Positions 9,075-16,364 are shown, numbered from the stretch's first letter. The stretch is DNA of 64,000 nucleotides from Pseudomonas sp. LBUM920 (GCF_003852315.1 NZ_CP027762.1:3453501-3517500); one strand, 5' to 3'. Translations and numbers: made by a program. Notes: generated by a model from the letters alone, not told the origin.

Positions 9075-9102
9075 GAAAAACCGAAAAGTGGTGTTTTTCG
9101 GT
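9075..9102 (-). terminator. Second intrinsic terminator in the late leader
   Basis: ACCGAAAA (9102-9095) and TTTTCGGT (9087-9080) form a perfect eight-base stem on the minus strand, with a seven-base loop and five T residues after it. It lies about 100 bases before the other late-leader terminator. Confidence 0.7.
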
Positions 9103-9110
9103 CGATACGC

Positions 9111-9146
9111 TCGACGCACCTTTGACGCACTTTGACGCAGCTTTGA
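9111..9146. repeat. Short direct repeats TTTGACGCA in late leader
   Basis: TTTGACGCA occurs twice in tandem near 9120-9140, with flanking partial copies (CGACGCACC before, CTTTGAGGCA after), at about ten-base spacing. It sits just after the putative antiterminator gene. It could be a protein-binding array such as a late antiterminator site. This is inference. Confidence 0.4.
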
Positions 9147-9171
9147 GGCAATCCCTCCAGACGAGCGGCAG

Positions 9172-9660
9172 TCAGCAAGATCTCATGCGGACAACTGTTG
9201 ACGCTCGCGTCAGATCAGTTTCCGGCGATTTCACGCGCATATTCCGTGCACGACCTGGCGCACTACGCACGGTCAAGATCACCTGTACCTGCTGATGCAA
9301 AGCGTGGACCCAGTTCCTATACGTCCGATCCGCATCATCTCCCAAGCCCAACAATGGCAACTGAGAGCGTACCGACCACGCAGGCCGAGGCAGATAGCGA
9401 TTACGCGCCAGTTTAGCGAGCAACGCCCCTTTTTCGGACTGCCGCTCCAGCTCCGCGAGGGCAGCCGCGACCTCCATTGCAGCGTGGTCCATCCCACCAC
9501 CGGAGGCCATCATAAGATCGCGAGATCCCGGGGTTCCGCGAGGAGCAGAGCCGCCCCACTCCATGATCGTCGCCATGGGGCTGCCCAGTCCAACGCCATC
9601 ACCTACTTGGTTGTACTGGTTACCCCAATGCTGCATGAGCTCTTCAATTTCTTCGATCAT
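9172..9660 (-). CDS. Putative late antitermination protein (Q-like)
   Basis: I use the ATG at 9660, seven bases after GGAG, giving 162 residues; a GTG at 9663 is the alternative. The sequence (MIEEIEELMQHWGNQ, then a Gly-rich GLGSPMATIMEWGG, and later NRYLPRPAWSVRSQLPLLGLG with RTYRNWVHALHQQVQVIL) suggests a small DNA- or polymerase-binding protein. Its place, the last early leftward gene followed by terminators and then the holin, is that of lambda Q. The role is inferred from position; I do not recognise a firm signature. Confidence 0.5.
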   Translation of the reverse strand: MIEEIEELMQHWGNQYNQVGDGVGLGSPMATIMEWGGSAPRGTPGSRDLMMASGGGMDHAAMEVAAALAELERQSEKGALLAKLARNRYLPRPAWSVRSQLPLLGLGDDADRTYRNWVHALHQQVQVILTVRSAPGRARNMRVKSPETDLTRASTVVRMRSC

Positions 9661-9663
9661 CAC

Positions 9664-9988
9664 ACCGCTCCCCTACCCAAAACAGGACCCGACACAAAAA
9701 ACGCTATACCCCACACAAATCCAACACAACTAAAACCCTTTGAAATCAATAGCCTTAAATCAAATGTGTCGAGTGTGTTGGGTGTGTTGGGTTTAAGGGT
9801 TCTCGCATAAGAAAAAAATATTGCTGCCGTTTGTTCAAATAACGTCGCCCATGCGCATGCGCGACGCCAAACCCAACACACCCAGCACACAAAGCTGAAA
9901 GCCGCGAAATAGAAGGGATGAAATTGTGTTGGGCATCTAAAACCAGCCCAACACATACCCGACACACCCAACACACTTTTAGACGGAC
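9664..9988. repeat. Intergenic CCAACACA repeat cluster
   Basis: These 325 bases between the helicase gene and the antiterminator gene hold no credible gene. The octamer CCAACACA occurs at 9721, 9873, 9948 and 9968 on the plus strand, and inverted at 9774, 9783 and 9925. Near-matches CCGACACA (9689, 9959) and CCAGCACA (9882) add to the array. A near-perfect 24-base palindrome with CGTCGC/GCGACG arms lies at 9843-9866, among the repeats. The design resembles iterons around a dyad, possibly a replication origin, but the function is inferred. Confidence 0.7.
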
Positions 9989-11497
9989 TCATGCTGCAGC
10001 CGCCTTAATGTGGTCCCAGTTGTCGACGTTCCATCCCGCCAGGCGCGCCGCAGCCCGCCAAGCAACCACCGCTTTGCCCAGGTCGGCCGAGCTGAGTGAT
10101 GGGGGCAGGGAAGCCTGCTCATCGCGGGGAAAGAAGAACGCCGCGAACTTGCGATTGCTGCCATCCGTCCAGGGGATGGCGCGGGTCTTGTCCACCTCCG
10201 AGCTGATGAACAACGAGAACTTCGTCTGACTCATCACATGCTCTTTGTTGCGGTGGCACCACTCTAGGAACATTGCGTAAAGGTCAGTAGACAAACAGGC
10301 GCCCCACATATCACGCCCAAGCTCGCCGTATTGCCAGAGGAACAGGAAAGTCTGCCAACTGGCCCGACTCAGTGCCACCAACCGCTCACGCGCGTCAGTG
10401 CTTGGCGGCCTGGTGCGCTGGTCGAAGCCGCCCAGGTCAACTGACAACAACCACGCGTACAGCGCCGCGACGCCGCCATTCTCCAGCTCTCGTCCTACTG
10501 CCTTCTGGCGCTCAACCGGAAGTGTTTTCATCGGCCAAAGCACCAACATTCGCCGGTCACTGGGCGCGATCGGCCAGGGCATAATCTCGTTGCTGAGGAA
10601 CGCGGCGTTCATGTGGTTGGCTTCCTCCCAACCGTTGATGAACTTCGATTCCATACGCACCGTCTTGCCGGTCACCAGGTGCTTGATCTTGCCCACCTGG
10701 TTATAACGCTGATCACGGCTCACGACCTCTTCGAACACCGCCCACAACTTGCGGCTTTGCCAGGCGTTGAAGTTGCTTTCGAGCTGAGTCTGTCCGACCG
10801 TAGCCGCGTACTGTCCATAGAGCAATCCGAAGGCATCGGCGAACAGCAGGCTTTTGCCCGAGCCCTCCATCGTCGAGTGCGCCAGCACCGCCGTATCCAT
10901 CTTCGCGCCCAAGTGCTGCAACGGGTACGCCAACCACTTCACCAGCCAATCTCGTGACGACTGGTCGTGGTTGCACAGAAATGAAATCAACCACCGCAGG
11001 TTCTCGCACGCGGCATCATCGCGCGCCGGCTCCATTGGCAGACCGTCGAACGTGTTGATGTAAATGTTTGGATCCTTGGTCATCGTCGGGTCGAACACGA
11101 TGTTTTCCACATCGACCACGCGCCGCTCCGGGCTGTTCAACCACATACCGTACATATCGCCGAGGGCCATCTTGACCGCGCCTTCAGCAACCCGCCGCTT
11201 CTTTTCCCGGTCCCAAACGTCCTTGGTACCATCGATGTACACGTACCGTTCAATCGGCTCCAGGTTCAGTACACCACCCTTCTTGCCAGCCATCTTGCGG
11301 GCTTGCTCGATCTCCTTGACCTTGTCATCCGAGATCAGCTTTTTGCTGGTATCGTCGACCCACTGTTTCGCCAATGGCTTGCCGACGCGAGCCTCAAACG
11401 CGGTTTTCTTCATCACCCGCGCCTTGTCGAGATCCCACACTTGCGTGGTGCCTTCGACCAGCACGTAACGCCGCAGCACTTGTTCATAGGTCAGCAC
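9989..11497 (-). CDS. Phage replicative SF3-type helicase (DUF5906-like)
   Basis: The 502-residue protein has an ATPase core from about 195 to 330, with Walker A GSGKS at 212-216, a Walker B-like WAVFEEV near 255 and an FLSNE sensor-like motif. It should unwind DNA at the phage origin, together with the Prim-Pol protein encoded just upstream; the two frames overlap slightly. The N-terminal part has an internal repeat: RYVLVEGTTQVWD at 10-22 resembles RYVYIDGTKDVWD at 84-96. The C-terminus after about 400 is helical and unassigned. Confidence 0.85.
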   Translation of the reverse strand: MLTYEQVLRRYVLVEGTTQVWDLDKARVMKKTAFEARVGKPLAKQWVDDTSKKLISDDKVKEIEQARKMAGKKGGVLNLEPIERYVYIDGTKDVWDREKKRRVAEGAVKMALGDMYGMWLNSPERRVVDVENIVFDPTMTKDPNIYINTFDGLPMEPARDDAACENLRWLISFLCNHDQSSRDWLVKWLAYPLQHLGAKMDTAVLAHSTMEGSGKSLLFADAFGLLYGQYAATVGQTQLESNFNAWQSRKLWAVFEEVVSRDQRYNQVGKIKHLVTGKTVRMESKFINGWEEANHMNAAFLSNEIMPWPIAPSDRRMLVLWPMKTLPVERQKAVGRELENGGVAALYAWLLSVDLGGFDQRTRPPSTDARERLVALSRASWQTFLFLWQYGELGRDMWGACLSTDLYAMFLEWCHRNKEHVMSQTKFSLFISSEVDKTRAIPWTDGSNRKFAAFFFPRDEQASLPPSLSSADLGKAVVAWRAAARLAGWNVDNWDHIKAAAA

Positions 11498-12678
11498 CTC
11501 TCCCGCCCCCCATCAGCAGCAGGAGCTGCCTTACTTGCCGTCGCACTGGAGTCCTGCTCGCTGGCATCCGCCGATGGGGCCAGGGGAAGATCTTGTGTGG
11601 CTGGGCGCGACGCATGCTGCATACCCAACATCCGGGCGGCTACCTTCACCGCCTTCGACTGATCGCCATCGTGGTCCAGCAGGCAAAACACCTCAAACGC
11701 GTCATTCTGGTGACCGTTGGCCAACGGATCCGCGCCATGGTGCGAATAGACCTTGCGGTCGGTGACCGTCACACCAGGTAGCCCGGTGCTGCTGTGTGGA
11801 TACAGCCATTTGTTACCGCGCTTGATGTAATCGTGGGCACGCAACAGCTCTTCCACATCGTGGCATCGGTTGAATTCATCAATCACCGAGGGTTTGCCGT
11901 CAGCAGGTGGAGCACGCTTGATAGGTTTCGCGGCGGGCTTCTTCGGTTTCGGAGCCCAAGGGCACGCGGCCTCGGCGCTGCGTTTGAACACATCCCAATT
12001 TTGCCAAATGTTCAGCAACTCGTTGGTAAGCACCGGCAGACCATCTGCAGCATTCGGCGGCGTGCGCCAGGTGTACGGCTTGCCAGTGCCCGGGTGAATC
12101 GATGGCGGGAACACGTCCTGCACCAGGCCCGCACGAAGTTCAAACACCGTGAAGCGTTTGTATTCCTCAGCCTCGGCTTTCGCAGCAGCCTCGCCTGCAG
12201 CATTCCCCTGCTCTTTTGCCGCTTTCGAGCGAGCCATCAACCCCTTGTGAATCGACCCATCGGGGTCTTTCTCATTGGGCCAAGAAAGCGAGTGGCGCGT
12301 CAGCTCAATGTCATCCGGCATTTTAAACAGCACGCGGAACCGCAAAGGGTTGCCCACGATGGTCGGATAAACCACTGCCATGGCATCTAGATCGAGGCCC
12401 ATCTGGTCGAACAATACAAACCGCGCCCACTGCACATCGTCCACGTCCAACGAGCAGACACGGCTAGGCCCGAGCACTACGCCCATGTTGTGATTTGGAT
12501 TGCGCTGCCAGAAAGTTTCGGCGGCAACCGGGTCGGTGATGTAACCGCCCGGCTTGTTCCAGCCCATGCCCTTCGGCGCTTTTTCGCCAGGGTCAATTGG
12601 GACCAGGGCAAGGCTAAAGGTTTCGATGTAGCGGCGAGCCCAGGACGATATCGCTGTGCTGGTGGATTGCTCACTCAT
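11491..12678 (-). CDS. Bifunctional primase/polymerase (Prim-Pol) N-terminal domain protein
   Basis: Translation should begin at the ATG at 12678, nine bases after GGGAG, giving 395 residues. The Prim-Pol domain spans roughly 12 to 190, with ALVPIDPGEKAPKG at 24-37 and the catalytic acidic motif SLDVDD at 76-81. These enzymes make primers and extend them. The C-terminal third has a Pro/Lys linker and a region that could contact the helicase encoded directly downstream. The two overlap by seven bases, so they probably act as one primosome split over two genes. Confidence 0.88.
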   Translation of the reverse strand: MSEQSTSTAISSWARRYIETFSLALVPIDPGEKAPKGMGWNKPGGYITDPVAAETFWQRNPNHNMGVVLGPSRVCSLDVDDVQWARFVLFDQMGLDLDAMAVVYPTIVGNPLRFRVLFKMPDDIELTRHSLSWPNEKDPDGSIHKGLMARSKAAKEQGNAAGEAAAKAEAEEYKRFTVFELRAGLVQDVFPPSIHPGTGKPYTWRTPPNAADGLPVLTNELLNIWQNWDVFKRSAEAACPWAPKPKKPAAKPIKRAPPADGKPSVIDEFNRCHDVEELLRAHDYIKRGNKWLYPHSSTGLPGVTVTDRKVYSHHGADPLANGHQNDAFEVFCLLDHDGDQSKAVKVAARMLGMQHASRPATQDLPLAPSADASEQDSSATASKAAPAADGGRERC

Positions 12679-12878
12679 CGCCGCCGCTCCCGCAACCCCT
12701 GGCAACTGACGCAGGTAGCACAACCCTGGATCGTCTGCTGACGAAGTAACGGGATAGGCTCGTCGCAATCCTCACAGAATTGCGCGCTGAGGGAGCACGT
12801 TGGGCGTGGACGGCTCGCCAGTGCGAGCTGTCGGAAATGCTCAGCAGCATCGTTGGCGATATCGATATCATCAGACAT
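12675..12878 (-). CDS. TraR/DksA-type zinc-finger protein
   Basis: This 67-residue protein starts at 12878, eight bases after GGAGGG. Four cysteines as CEDC (about 38-41) and CVSC (about 57-60) form the C4 zinc finger of the TraR/DksA C-terminal domain. The DIDIANDAAEHFRQLAL helix before it is also typical. Phage TraR-like proteins bind RNA polymerase in the secondary channel and shift promoter choice. It overlaps both neighbouring genes, so it is co-translated with them. Confidence 0.85.
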   Translation of the reverse strand: MSDDIDIANDAAEHFRQLALASRPRPTCSLSAQFCEDCDEPIPLLRQQTIQGCATCVSCQGLRERRR

Positions 12879-13359
12879 TGTCAGTGCCCTCCATAGCCTT
12901 GCGCGCACCAGCCATGATGCCCAGCACCTCGCGGATAACATCCATGCCGCGCTGTTCCAGCAGGAGGACTTCGTGGGGTTCCCAGATGTTATCGGCGGCG
13001 CCGTCGTGCATGCAGGCCACGAACTGGCCTGACTCCTCAAGCATCTTGCCGACGGCCTTCAACGCATCGGCAGTTGCCGGTACCGGAATTGGCTTGTACC
13101 AAACGGCACCCGCCGGCCTTACCAGGGCATCTAACAGGCAAGGATCGGCGGTCAGCCTGATCACCTCTTCCATTTCGTCAGGATCCAGCCAGCGCCGCTC
13201 TTCGTCGTGCTTGACCTTCTTCTGCAGGCTGTCGTAATCGAGCACCATGTCCAGCGCCAAAGCAGTCACGCCGCCCCGGTAATCATGGGCCGCGCGGTAG
13301 ATCGCTTTGCGCAGAGAAAGAACCGGCCCAGTGGCCGGTGATTGATCTGTTCGACTCAT
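12871..13359 (-). CDS. Phage regulatory CII-like protein (CP76 family)
   Basis: The 162-residue protein carries an N-terminal HTH-like region (SLRKAIYRAAHDYRGGVTALALDMVLDYDSLQKKV, about 16-50) characteristic of the phage regulatory CII/CP76 family. It is followed by a helical C-terminal half. It is the second gene of the leftward early operon after the Cro-like gene, the position of cII-type genes. An eight-base inverted repeat lies directly before its start codon. Confidence 0.75.
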   Translation of the reverse strand: MSRTDQSPATGPVLSLRKAIYRAAHDYRGGVTALALDMVLDYDSLQKKVKHDEERRWLDPDEMEEVIRLTADPCLLDALVRPAGAVWYKPIPVPATADALKAVGKMLEESGQFVACMHDGAADNIWEPHEVLLLEQRGMDVIREVLGIMAGARKAMEGTDNV

Positions 13360-13360
13360 A

Positions 13361-13383
13361 ACCGTAAATACCTCTTTTACGGT
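13361..13383 (-). promoter_or_regulatory. Inverted repeat over the cII-like ribosome site
   Basis: On the minus strand ACCGTAAA, a seven-base loop AGAGGTA, then TTTACGGT form a perfect eight-base inverted repeat that ends just before the cII-like ATG. The purine-rich candidate ribosome site (AGAGG) is in the loop. It could be an operator or an RNA hairpin controlling translation. Confidence 0.45.
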
Positions 13384-13468
13384 CTAGCCATAGAAACGGG
13401 CACGCCCTATCCTACGACCACGACCGATGTGCATGTGCTGTGTGTCGTCGTAGCCGGGCTGGGGGATC

Positions 13469-13480
13469 TTTGGTGAGAGG
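13469..13480 (-). repeat. CCTCTCACCAAA element, copy 1
   Basis: This is one of four exact copies of a 12-base sequence in the early region. It lies in the leader between the Cro-like and CII-like genes and is in the sense orientation for that operon. Confidence 0.7.
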
Positions 13481-13498
13481 CCTCAGTCCGGCACCTTT

Positions 13499-13696
13499 TC
13501 AAGCTGCCGATTTCAAGCCAGCTGCTTCTTTTTCTTGGGAATAAAGGCTCTCAATAGCTTTTCCAGTTACATACCGAACATCCGCCCCCTTGGCTGCCCG
13601 ATTAATTGTTGGCTGTGTCGTACCCACACGCTCTGCAATGACGCGCTGGGATAAACCAGTGCTCAGTAACTCCGCGAGCATTTGCTGAATAGTCAT
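13499..13696 (-). CDS. Cro-like helix-turn-helix regulator
   Basis: The 65-residue protein starts at the ATG at 13696 with GGTGAT six bases upstream. Residues of about 5 to 45 (QMLAELLSTGLSQRVIAERVGTTQPTINRAAKGADVRYV) form a clear helix-turn-helix. It is divergent from the CI-like repressor with operators between them, which makes it the Cro counterpart and first gene of the leftward early operon. Confidence 0.82.
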   Translation of the reverse strand: MTIQQMLAELLSTGLSQRVIAERVGTTQPTINRAAKGADVRYVTGKAIESLYSQEKEAAGLKSAA

Positions 13697-13730
13697 ATCA
13701 ATCACCGATGCGCTTTCGCATTGACCGCCA

Positions 13731-13761
13731 CAATACACAAACGTATTGATTGATTCAATAC
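13731..13761. promoter_or_regulatory. cro/cI operator region
   Basis: Two overlapping palindromes share a half-site. CAATAC-N6-GTATTG lies at 13731-13748 and GTATTGA-N5-TCAATAC at 13743-13761. The second has the same form as the site on the other side of the repressor gene, so these are probable CI/Cro binding sites in the divergent promoter. Confidence 0.7.
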
Positions 13762-13798
13762 ACTTGATGATACGTTTCTGAATCAAGGCAGGAAAAAA

Positions 13799-14479
13799 GT
13801 GATTGGCGATCGCATTGCTCAGCGTATGCATGAGATGAATTTGTCCGAAGGCGAACTTGGCCGGCGCTCTGGCGTTCCCCAACCGACGATACACAGGATT
13901 GTGACCAACGCAGTTGCCAGCCCACGCCACCAAAACGTCGAAAAGATTGCAAAGGCTCTCAAGGTCAGCAGCAACTGGCTGTGGAAGGGGGGCGATCAAT
14001 CAGACCAAGGGGCCAAACAAATTAATGGCGCCGCAGCCGAGGAGCATAATGTTGAGCCGGGCCCAACCATCAAGGGATATGTACCATTGATATCGTGGGT
14101 TCAAGCTGGGGCATGGTGCGAAATCACGGACGTTAAAACGCTCGATGATGCAGAGCTATGGCTTCCCTGCGCCGCCTCTCACAGTAACCAAAGCTACGCT
14201 TTGCGTGTGAGGGGGCTATCTATGTTCAACCAACACGAGCGCCGCTCTTTCCGCGACGGCGATATAATTTTCGTCGACCCGGCGAAAGAGGCTGAAAATG
14301 GATCGCTTGTTATCGCAAAACTAGTCGAAAGCCAGGAAGCGACCTTCAAGCAGCTGGTAATGGAGGGAAGCAGACGCTTTTTAAAACCATTGAATCCTGC
14401 GTGGCCGGAGCCAATTATTGAGCTGAGCCAAGACGCCACGATTTGCGGGGTTGTATTCTCCAAGCTCGAAATTTTTTAA
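13799..14479 (+). CDS. CI-like phage repressor, S24 self-cleaving
   Basis: This 226-residue protein starts at a GTG preceded by AAGGCAGG. The N-terminal HTH (about 4-60, RRSGVPQPTIHRIV) binds the operators. The C-terminal LexA/S24 domain has an Ala103-Gly104 cleavage site (WVQAGAW), Ser141 (RGLSMFN) and Lys184 (ATFKQL). The Ser-Lys spacing of 43 equals that of lambda CI. It should keep lysogeny and be inactivated by RecA after DNA damage. It is followed by a strong terminator. Confidence 0.93.
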   Translation: MIGDRIAQRMHEMNLSEGELGRRSGVPQPTIHRIVTNAVASPRHQNVEKIAKALKVSSNWLWKGGDQSDQGAKQINGAAAEEHNVEPGPTIKGYVPLISWVQAGAWCEITDVKTLDDAELWLPCAASHSNQSYALRVRGLSMFNQHERRSFRDGDIIFVDPAKEAENGSLVIAKLVESQEATFKQLVMEGSRRFLKPLNPAWPEPIIELSQDATICGVVFSKLEIF

Positions 14480-14494
14480 GTAGCTATCAGCACG

Positions 14495-14522
14495 AAGGCA
14501 CGCTTGATGCGTGCCTTTTTAT
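14495..14522 (+). terminator. Intrinsic terminator of the cI-like gene
   Basis: AAGGCACGC (14495-14503), loop TTGAT, GCGTGCCTT (14509-14517) and a run of T residues form a textbook rho-independent terminator 15 bases after the repressor stop. Confidence 0.9.
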
Positions 14523-14541
14523 GCCCAGACCAAAATCAATT

Positions 14542-14574
14542 CAAATACGTATTGACTGGATCAATACGCATTTG
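14542..14574. promoter_or_regulatory. Second CI operator, before rightward early operon
   Basis: CAAATACGTATTGA at 14542-14555 and TCAATACGCATTTG at 14561-14574 are inverted repeats with one mismatch and a five-base spacer. The core GTATTGA-N5-TCAATAC equals that at 13743-13761. It lies about 40 bases before the first gene of the rightward operon, the place expected for an OL-type operator/promoter. Confidence 0.72.
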
Positions 14575-14591
14575 TATCGTTTGCATAGTTA

Positions 14592-14603
14592 CCTCTCACC
14601 AAA
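14592..14603 (+). repeat. CCTCTCACCAAA element, copy 2 (in hairpin loop)
   Basis: This copy lies between CGTTTGCAT (14578-14586) and ATGCAAACG (14615-14623), a perfect nine-base inverted repeat. The right arm contains the start codon of the next gene, so the hairpin could mask translation initiation. Confidence 0.65.
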
Positions 14604-14614
14604 GAGTACGAACC

Positions 14615-14833
14615 ATGCAAACGACACAGCACAGCAACACCCGCTGCCCGGTCTACCTTCACCCGGCGGCGGCAACCAGCCCCGCCGCCGTAGAACGCAT
14701 CCAGCGCAACACCGGCCTTCTGGTCATCGTCAATCTGGGTCGCGCCACGATTGCTCCCGCCCCCACCCCCACCCCCTCCGCCATCGCCACCGCCAGCGAT
14801 GACCTGGGCCCATTGGGAGGCGACGCAGCATGA
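14615..14833 (+). CDS. Small unknown phage protein, first rightward early gene
   Basis: The 72-residue protein starts with MQTTQHSNTRCPVYLHPAAATSPAAVERIQRNTGLLVIV and ends with a Pro/Thr/Ala-rich tail. The segment from about 20 to 40 could be a strand-helix unit. I do not recognise a family. It overlaps the dNMP kinase start by four bases (GCATGAGG), so it is co-translated with it. No clear ribosome site is visible, and the start codon is within the arm of an inverted repeat. Confidence 0.6.
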   Translation: MQTTQHSNTRCPVYLHPAAATSPAAVERIQRNTGLLVIVNLGRATIAPAPTPTPSAIATASDDLGPLGGDAA

Positions 14834-15411
14834 GGCCTATTCTGATTGGCCTCACTGGCCGCGCCCGCTCCGGCAAGTCGACAGCCGCCGAACACCTGGT
14901 TGGCACTTACCTTCTGGAGCACTACGCATTCGCTGATCCGCTCCGCGATGGCTTGATGGCGATCTTCAACCTCGACCCTACCGACTTCGAAGACAATCGC
15001 AAGGAGCAGCCACTGGCTTGGCTCGACCGCTCGCCACGTCAGCTGATGCAGTCAATGGGCACTGAGTGGGCACGCAACACCGTGCACCCAGATGTATGGG
15101 TAAAGCTCGCTGAACAAAACCTCGATTACATGACGAAGGCGCTGGGCGCGGTGCTGGGCTTCGTCATCAGCGACGTGCGCTTTGAAAACGAAGCGGACCT
15201 GATTCGTCGCCGCGGCGGCACGGTCATTCATATTTTTCGGGCCGATGCACCAGCCGTGAACCCTCACGTCAGCGAGGCCGGGGTAGCTGCTCATAAGGAT
15301 GATCTAACGCTGACTAATTACGGCACGGTCGAGGAGTTCCTGCGCTCGCTGGATAAGGCGTTCCTGATGGTTCGCCGCATCCAGCAACACTCCGAACATC
15401 TCACAGCCTGA
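14830..15411 (+). CDS. Phage deoxynucleoside monophosphate kinase
   Basis: The 193-residue protein has a P-loop GRARSGKST at 10-18 and the phage dNMP kinase pattern, with a FADPLRDG motif near 36-43, the LDRSPRQLMQSMGTEWAR region near 65-82 and a VISDVRFENEAD segment near 112-123. It phosphorylates dNMPs to dNDPs to feed phage DNA synthesis. It is second in the rightward early operon. Confidence 0.88.
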   Translation: MRPILIGLTGRARSGKSTAAEHLVGTYLLEHYAFADPLRDGLMAIFNLDPTDFEDNRKEQPLAWLDRSPRQLMQSMGTEWARNTVHPDVWVKLAEQNLDYMTKALGAVLGFVISDVRFENEADLIRRRGGTVIHIFRADAPAVNPHVSEAGVAAHKDDLTLTNYGTVEEFLRSLDKAFLMVRRIQQHSEHLTA

Positions 15412-15421
15412 GGCCGCAGCC

Positions 15422-15697
15422 ATGAACCGCACCCTGGATCAAACCGCAGCTTTGCTCGGGCTCAAGCCCCGCGCCTTCCGCACCAGGTTGCGGGAACTTG
15501 GCGTGATCAACTCATCAGGCGACCTGGCCAGCGCCCATCGCGAGCGCGGCTACCTGTTTTCGGACGCTCGCGTTCGCTGGAATCCAATGATCGGCAAGCC
15601 CGTGCATTACGCCGTAGTGATGGTCAAGGAAGCCGGCGTTGAGTGGATCGCCAAGAAGCTGGACATCACTATCACCAACAAGGACGCAGCAGCATGA
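15422..15697 (+). CDS. KilAC/antirepressor-like DNA-binding protein
   Basis: This 91-residue protein reads MNRTLDQTAALLGLKPRAFRTRLRELGVIN, a helix-turn-helix-like start, followed by RVRWNPMIGKPVHYAVVMVKEAGVEWIAKKL. The second part resembles the KilA-C domain found at the end of phage antirepressors. It is the stand-alone short version common in Pseudomonas phages and probably binds DNA. Its stop overlaps the next start (ATGA). Confidence 0.65.
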   Translation: MNRTLDQTAALLGLKPRAFRTRLRELGVINSSGDLASAHRERGYLFSDARVRWNPMIGKPVHYAVVMVKEAGVEWIAKKLDITITNKDAAA

Positions 15698-16071
15698 AGA
15701 CGCCGAACGCCATCAACTCCGCTGTAGGCGCCCTGAAATTGGTGCCGATGTACCTCAACCACCCAACGGTAATCAGCCGCGCCACTCTGATCGGCGCCTC
15801 AGCCGAAGCCGTTGAACTGCTGGAGGCATTGCCCTGCGTGTCGGTCGAGCTGGCCGAAGTTTTCCGCTGTGTCGATGCAGTGATCTCCGAAGGCCAGGTC
15901 GCTTATGTGACGCCGGTGAAGTGCCCGGAATATCCCTACGGCGCCGTCGTTGCGGACGTCGAAGGCAACGTCCTGGCAGCGGCCAAGGGCAAAAGCAAAG
16001 AAGGTCTCGCCGAACTGATCCGCCTCAAGCTGGTGCCCCAAAAGGAGGGGCAAGGGGAGGATTCCGCGTGA
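15694..16071 (+). CDS. Phage early protein of unknown function
   Basis: The 125-residue protein starts MKTPNAINSAVGALKLVPMYL. No membrane segment or known motif is seen. A moderately hydrophobic middle (AYVTPVKCPEYPYGAVVADVEGNVLAAA, about 72-99) looks like a compact beta fold. It is coupled at both ends by four-base overlaps, so it belongs to the early operon. Confidence 0.6.
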   Translation: MKTPNAINSAVGALKLVPMYLNHPTVISRATLIGASAEAVELLEALPCVSVELAEVFRCVDAVISEGQVAYVTPVKCPEYPYGAVVADVEGNVLAAAKGKSKEGLAELIRLKLVPQKEGQGEDSA

Positions 16072-16310
16072 CAACCACTCTGGACCAACTCCGGCGCCAG
16101 TTCGCCACGCCGTGCCCAAGCTTGACCGCCGTGCGTGAACAGTACTTCACGCATATACGTACCGACCGTTACCTACTGAGCGAAATCAAGGCCGGTCGGA
16201 TCGCGCTGGTGGTTAAGCGGCTGCACTGCTCCGCCCGCGCCAAGCCAGTCGTTTACCTCCACGACCTGGCCGATTACCTCGACGCCCAAGCAACGAAGCA
16301 AGCGGCCTGA
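16068..16310 (+). CDS. PrtN-like pyocin activator family protein
   Basis: The 80-residue protein begins at a GTG overlapping the previous stop (GTGA), with GGGGAGG upstream. The sequence LTAVREQYFTHIRTDRYLLSEIKAGRIALVVKRL, followed by VVYLHDLADYLD, matches the PrtN family. PrtN activates pyocin genes in P. aeruginosa. Phage homologues are common in early operons and may activate phage or pyocin promoters. It is close to full family length. Confidence 0.75.
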   Translation: MTTTLDQLRRQFATPCPSLTAVREQYFTHIRTDRYLLSEIKAGRIALVVKRLHCSARAKPVVYLHDLADYLDAQATKQAA

Positions 16311-16321
16311 TTCAAACGGTA

Positions 16322-16340
16322 GCCCCTGCCGATCAGGGGC
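16322..16340 (+). other. Perfect hairpin before unknown early gene
   Basis: GCCCCTG-CCGAT-CAGGGGC forms a seven-base stem. It is followed by AATGAGGCACAGCACATG, whose counterpart AATGAGGCGCAGCACATG precedes the gene at 17661. No T-tract follows, so it is more likely an RNA structure than a terminator. Confidence 0.5.
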
Positions 16341-16364
16341 GACACATCCAATGAGGCACAGCAC

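Noticed and set aside
9664..9988. CRISPR array
   Set aside because: Repeats are eight bases, in both orientations and at irregular spacing; no cas genes are nearby.
9660..9992. Frames of 73-110 codons across the CCAACACA repeats
   Set aside because: Their translations are just the repeat read as Cys-Trp-Val/Gly-Leu strings; no ribosome sites.
14751..14936. Proline-rich plus-strand frame
   Set aside because: Out of frame with the small early gene and the dNMP kinase; the Pro run is a frame-shifted reading of a C-rich stretch.
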